A DNA stretch of 6,386 bases from DATIUV01 sp049322755 (GTDB lineage Bacteria > Pseudomonadota > Gammaproteobacteria > Burkholderiales > UBA6910), in NCBI GenBank assembly GCA_049322755.1, contig JBMOQX010000032.1, positions 1-6,386 on the forward strand, given 5' to 3'. A program made the translations under genes and the position numbers. Below, piece after piece: positions 4,849-6,386 of this stretch. The notes beneath the pieces are model-generated. The model was given only the letters and a program-made list of their open reading frames with translations. It was not told where the DNA came from and made no database searches. How positions within the stretch are numbered: position 1 is the stretch's first letter; each line of letters starts with the position of its first letter.

Positions 4849-6386
4849 TGGCAACCGAGCGAGCCCAGATCCTCATCCGCGCCGTCGACGAGACGCGCGT
4901 GGCCTTCGGCTCGATCCAGCGCAACCTCGGCGGCCTGGCCGACGCCGCACGCCGGGTCAACGGCGTGCTCGCCGGGCTCGGCGTCGCGTTGTCGGCGGCG
5001 GGCTTGGCCGCGATGGTCAGGTCGGCGCTGGAGTCGGCCGATGCGCTCAACAAGCTCTCGCAGCGCGTAGGCATCACGGTGGAGGCTCTGTCCACCCTGG
5101 TGCCGGCGGCCGAACTGTCCGGGGTCTCCGCGCAGACCTTCGAGACGGGGCTCAAGAAGCTCGCCACCACGATGTTCGAGGCGGCCACGGGCTCGGAGGA
5201 GTCCGCGCGGCGCTTTGCGGCGCTGGGTGTCGAGTTCAAGAACCAGGACGGCACGCTGCGCGCGACCGATGCGGTGCTGCTCGATCTGGCCGACCGCTTC
5301 CAGGCCATGCCTGACGGCGCGCAGAAGTCGGCGCTGGCGGTGCAACTCTTCGGCAAGAGCGGCGCCGAACTCATCCCCTTCCTGAACCAGGGACGCGAAG
5401 GCATCGCGGCATTGACCGGCGAGATGGCGGCGCTCGGCGTGCAGATCGGCGGCGACACCGCGGCGCAGGCCGAGGTGTTCAACGACTCGCTGGCCAAGCT
5501 GCGGCTGGCTGCGACGAGTCTGGCCAACCGGGTGATCGAGGCGTTCCTGCCGGCCCTGAACGAGATGGCCGGCGGGATGGTCGAGTCGGCCAAGCAGGGC
5601 GGTGCCTTGCGCGCGATCCTGGACGGCGTCGTGCTGGTGCTCAAGACCCTGGCGCTGGGTGCCGCCACGGTCGGCAAGGCCTTCGTCGCACTCGGCGAGG
5701 CGATCGGCGCTGGTGTCGCGGCGGCGGTCGAGGCCCTGCGCGGCAACACCGCCGGGGCCAAGGCCATCATCGCCGAACTCAAGGGCAGCCTCGTGCGGCG
5801 GCTGGACGAACTGGCCGAGTTCCGGGACAGCCTCTTCGACCCCAAGCCCATCGAGGTGCGCTCGCCCAAGGTGCAGGCCGACCCGGCGTTGCTGCAACGG
5901 CTCACGGCTCCGGGCAAGACCCGCGACACCGCGAGCGCTCAGGCTGCGTTGATGAAGGCTCGGCTCGACGCCGAGTTCGCCTTGCTCGAGGACGGATTGG
6001 CCCGCCAGCAGCGCGCCCTCGACGCGGCGCTGCAAGACCGGCTGGTCTCCCTCCGCGACTACCATGCGCGCAAGACCGCGCTCGAGCAGCGCGAACTCGA
6101 CGCCGAGATCGCTCGCCGGCGGCAGGAACTCGCCGCGCAACAGGCGATCGCGACCAACCCCCGCGCTGCCGAATCGGACCGCCTGCGCGCCAAAGCCGAG
6201 ATCGCCAAGCTCGAGGCCGACCTCATCGTCCTCAACCACCGCCGCGCCGACGTCGAACAGGCCAACGCCCGCGCCGCCGCCCGGGCCGAGCGGGAACTGG
6301 CCGAGGCCCTGGCCCAGGCGCGCGAGGAACTCGCCCAGCTCACCGGCACCGACACGGCGGAAGACCGGCGCGCCGCGATCGAGCGC
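4848..6386 (+). CDS. Phage tail tape measure protein (partial, 3' end outside window)
   Basis: The frame opens at ATG 4848, overlapping the previous stop as TAATG, and remains open for 513 codons to the window edge. No strong ribosome binding site precedes it, so translation is probably coupled. Features typical of tape measure proteins are a hydrophobic Gly/Ala-rich segment (about 38-57), then the stretch MVRSALESADALNKLSQRVG (56-75) seen in many of these proteins. Next come a helical domain with QLFGKSGAELIPFLNQG (about 165-185), a second hydrophobic region (about 257-295), and a long charged Ala/Glu/Arg-rich coiled coil from about 365 to the edge. These proteins set tail length and pass into the target cell envelope during DNA delivery. 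The gene follows its likely chaperone. The long minus-strand open frames under it reflect GC bias. Confidence 0.85.
   Translation, partial: MATERAQILIRAVDETRVAFGSIQRNLGGLADAARRVNGVLAGLGVALSAAGLAAMVRSALESADALNKLSQRVGITVEALSTLVPAAELSGVSAQTFETGLKKLATTMFEAATGSEESARRFAALGVEFKNQDGTLRATDAVLLDLADRFQAMPDGAQKSALAVQLFGKSGAELIPFLNQGREGIAALTGEMAALGVQIGGDTAAQAEVFNDSLAKLRLAATSLANRVIEAFLPALNEMAGGMVESAKQGGALRAILDGVVLVLKTLALGAATVGKAFVALGEAIGAGVAAAVEALRGNTAGAKAIIAELKGSLVRRLDELAEFRDSLFDPKPIEVRSPKVQADPALLQRLTAPGKTRDTASAQAALMKARLDAEFALLEDGLARQQRALDAALQDRLVSLRDYHARKTALEQRELDAEIARRRQELAAQQAIATNPRAAESDRLRAKAEIAKLEADLIVLNHRRADVEQANARAAARAERELAEALAQAREELAQLTGTDTAEDRRAAIER

Noticed and set aside
4700..6239. Long minus-strand open frames of 409 and 464 codons under the tape measure gene
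   Set aside because: They are antisense to a clear coiled-coil tape measure gene with matching codon bias. GC-rich DNA with few stops produces such frames, and their low-complexity Ala/Arg/Ser content shows no domain.
1..6386. CRISPR array, tRNA or rRNA gene
   Set aside because: No regularly spaced repeats, cloverleaf with CCA-type end, or conserved ribosomal segments were seen. The genes account for nearly all of the sequence.

Overview
The window shows a GC-rich prophage tail operon (plus strand) from what is probably a proteobacterium, interrupted by a complete mobile element of about 3.45 kb. The element carries three tyrosine recombinase genes in a row on the minus strand. The strong G/C bias at third codon positions, the AAGGAG-type ribosome binding sites and the Mu/lambda-like tail gene order all fit a bacterial chromosome carrying a prophage. 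Nothing seen here fixes the genus.

Layout. Positions 2-130 are the last 42 codons of an upstream gene, probably a tail structural protein. Positions 123-3577 are a RIT element (recombinase in trio): ritA (3441-2194), ritB (2200-1295) and ritC (1298-276). Their stops and starts overlap by 7 and 4 bases, and all three keep a full R-K-HxxR-H-Y catalytic set. The element ends in perfect 86-bp inverted repeats (148-233 and 3493-3578) and is flanked by a short direct repeat, tggtgc(t), at 117-123 and 3578-3584. From 3591 the phage operon resumes with a tail assembly chaperone (3603-4046), its probable -1 frameshift extension (to 4210), a 213-residue protein of unknown function (4207-4848), and a tape measure protein (4848 to the end, open). 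These genes overlap each other by 1 to 4 bases.

How it fits together. The element appears to have inserted just before the stop codon of the upstream gene. The reconstructed empty site ends in codons ctg gtg ctg ctg tga. The left end of the element supplies ctt atg tag instead, so the host protein keeps its length and changes only its last residue (Leu to Met). At the right end the inverted repeat carries AAAGGAG-7nt-ATG and opens a 12-codon reading frame. That frame runs into the remaining host codons in the original frame and stops at the original TGA, beside the chaperone start. The element may therefore preserve both the upstream protein and translational coupling of the downstream gene despite placing 3.4 kb of antisense sequence in the operon.

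Most new or worth testing: the gene-sparing fit of both ends, the asymmetric left end with a second junction-like sequence, the iterated xCATAA motifs in the repeats, the tandem 15-bp duplication of ribosome binding site plus ATG before the chaperone, and the T TTT TTC slippery site.
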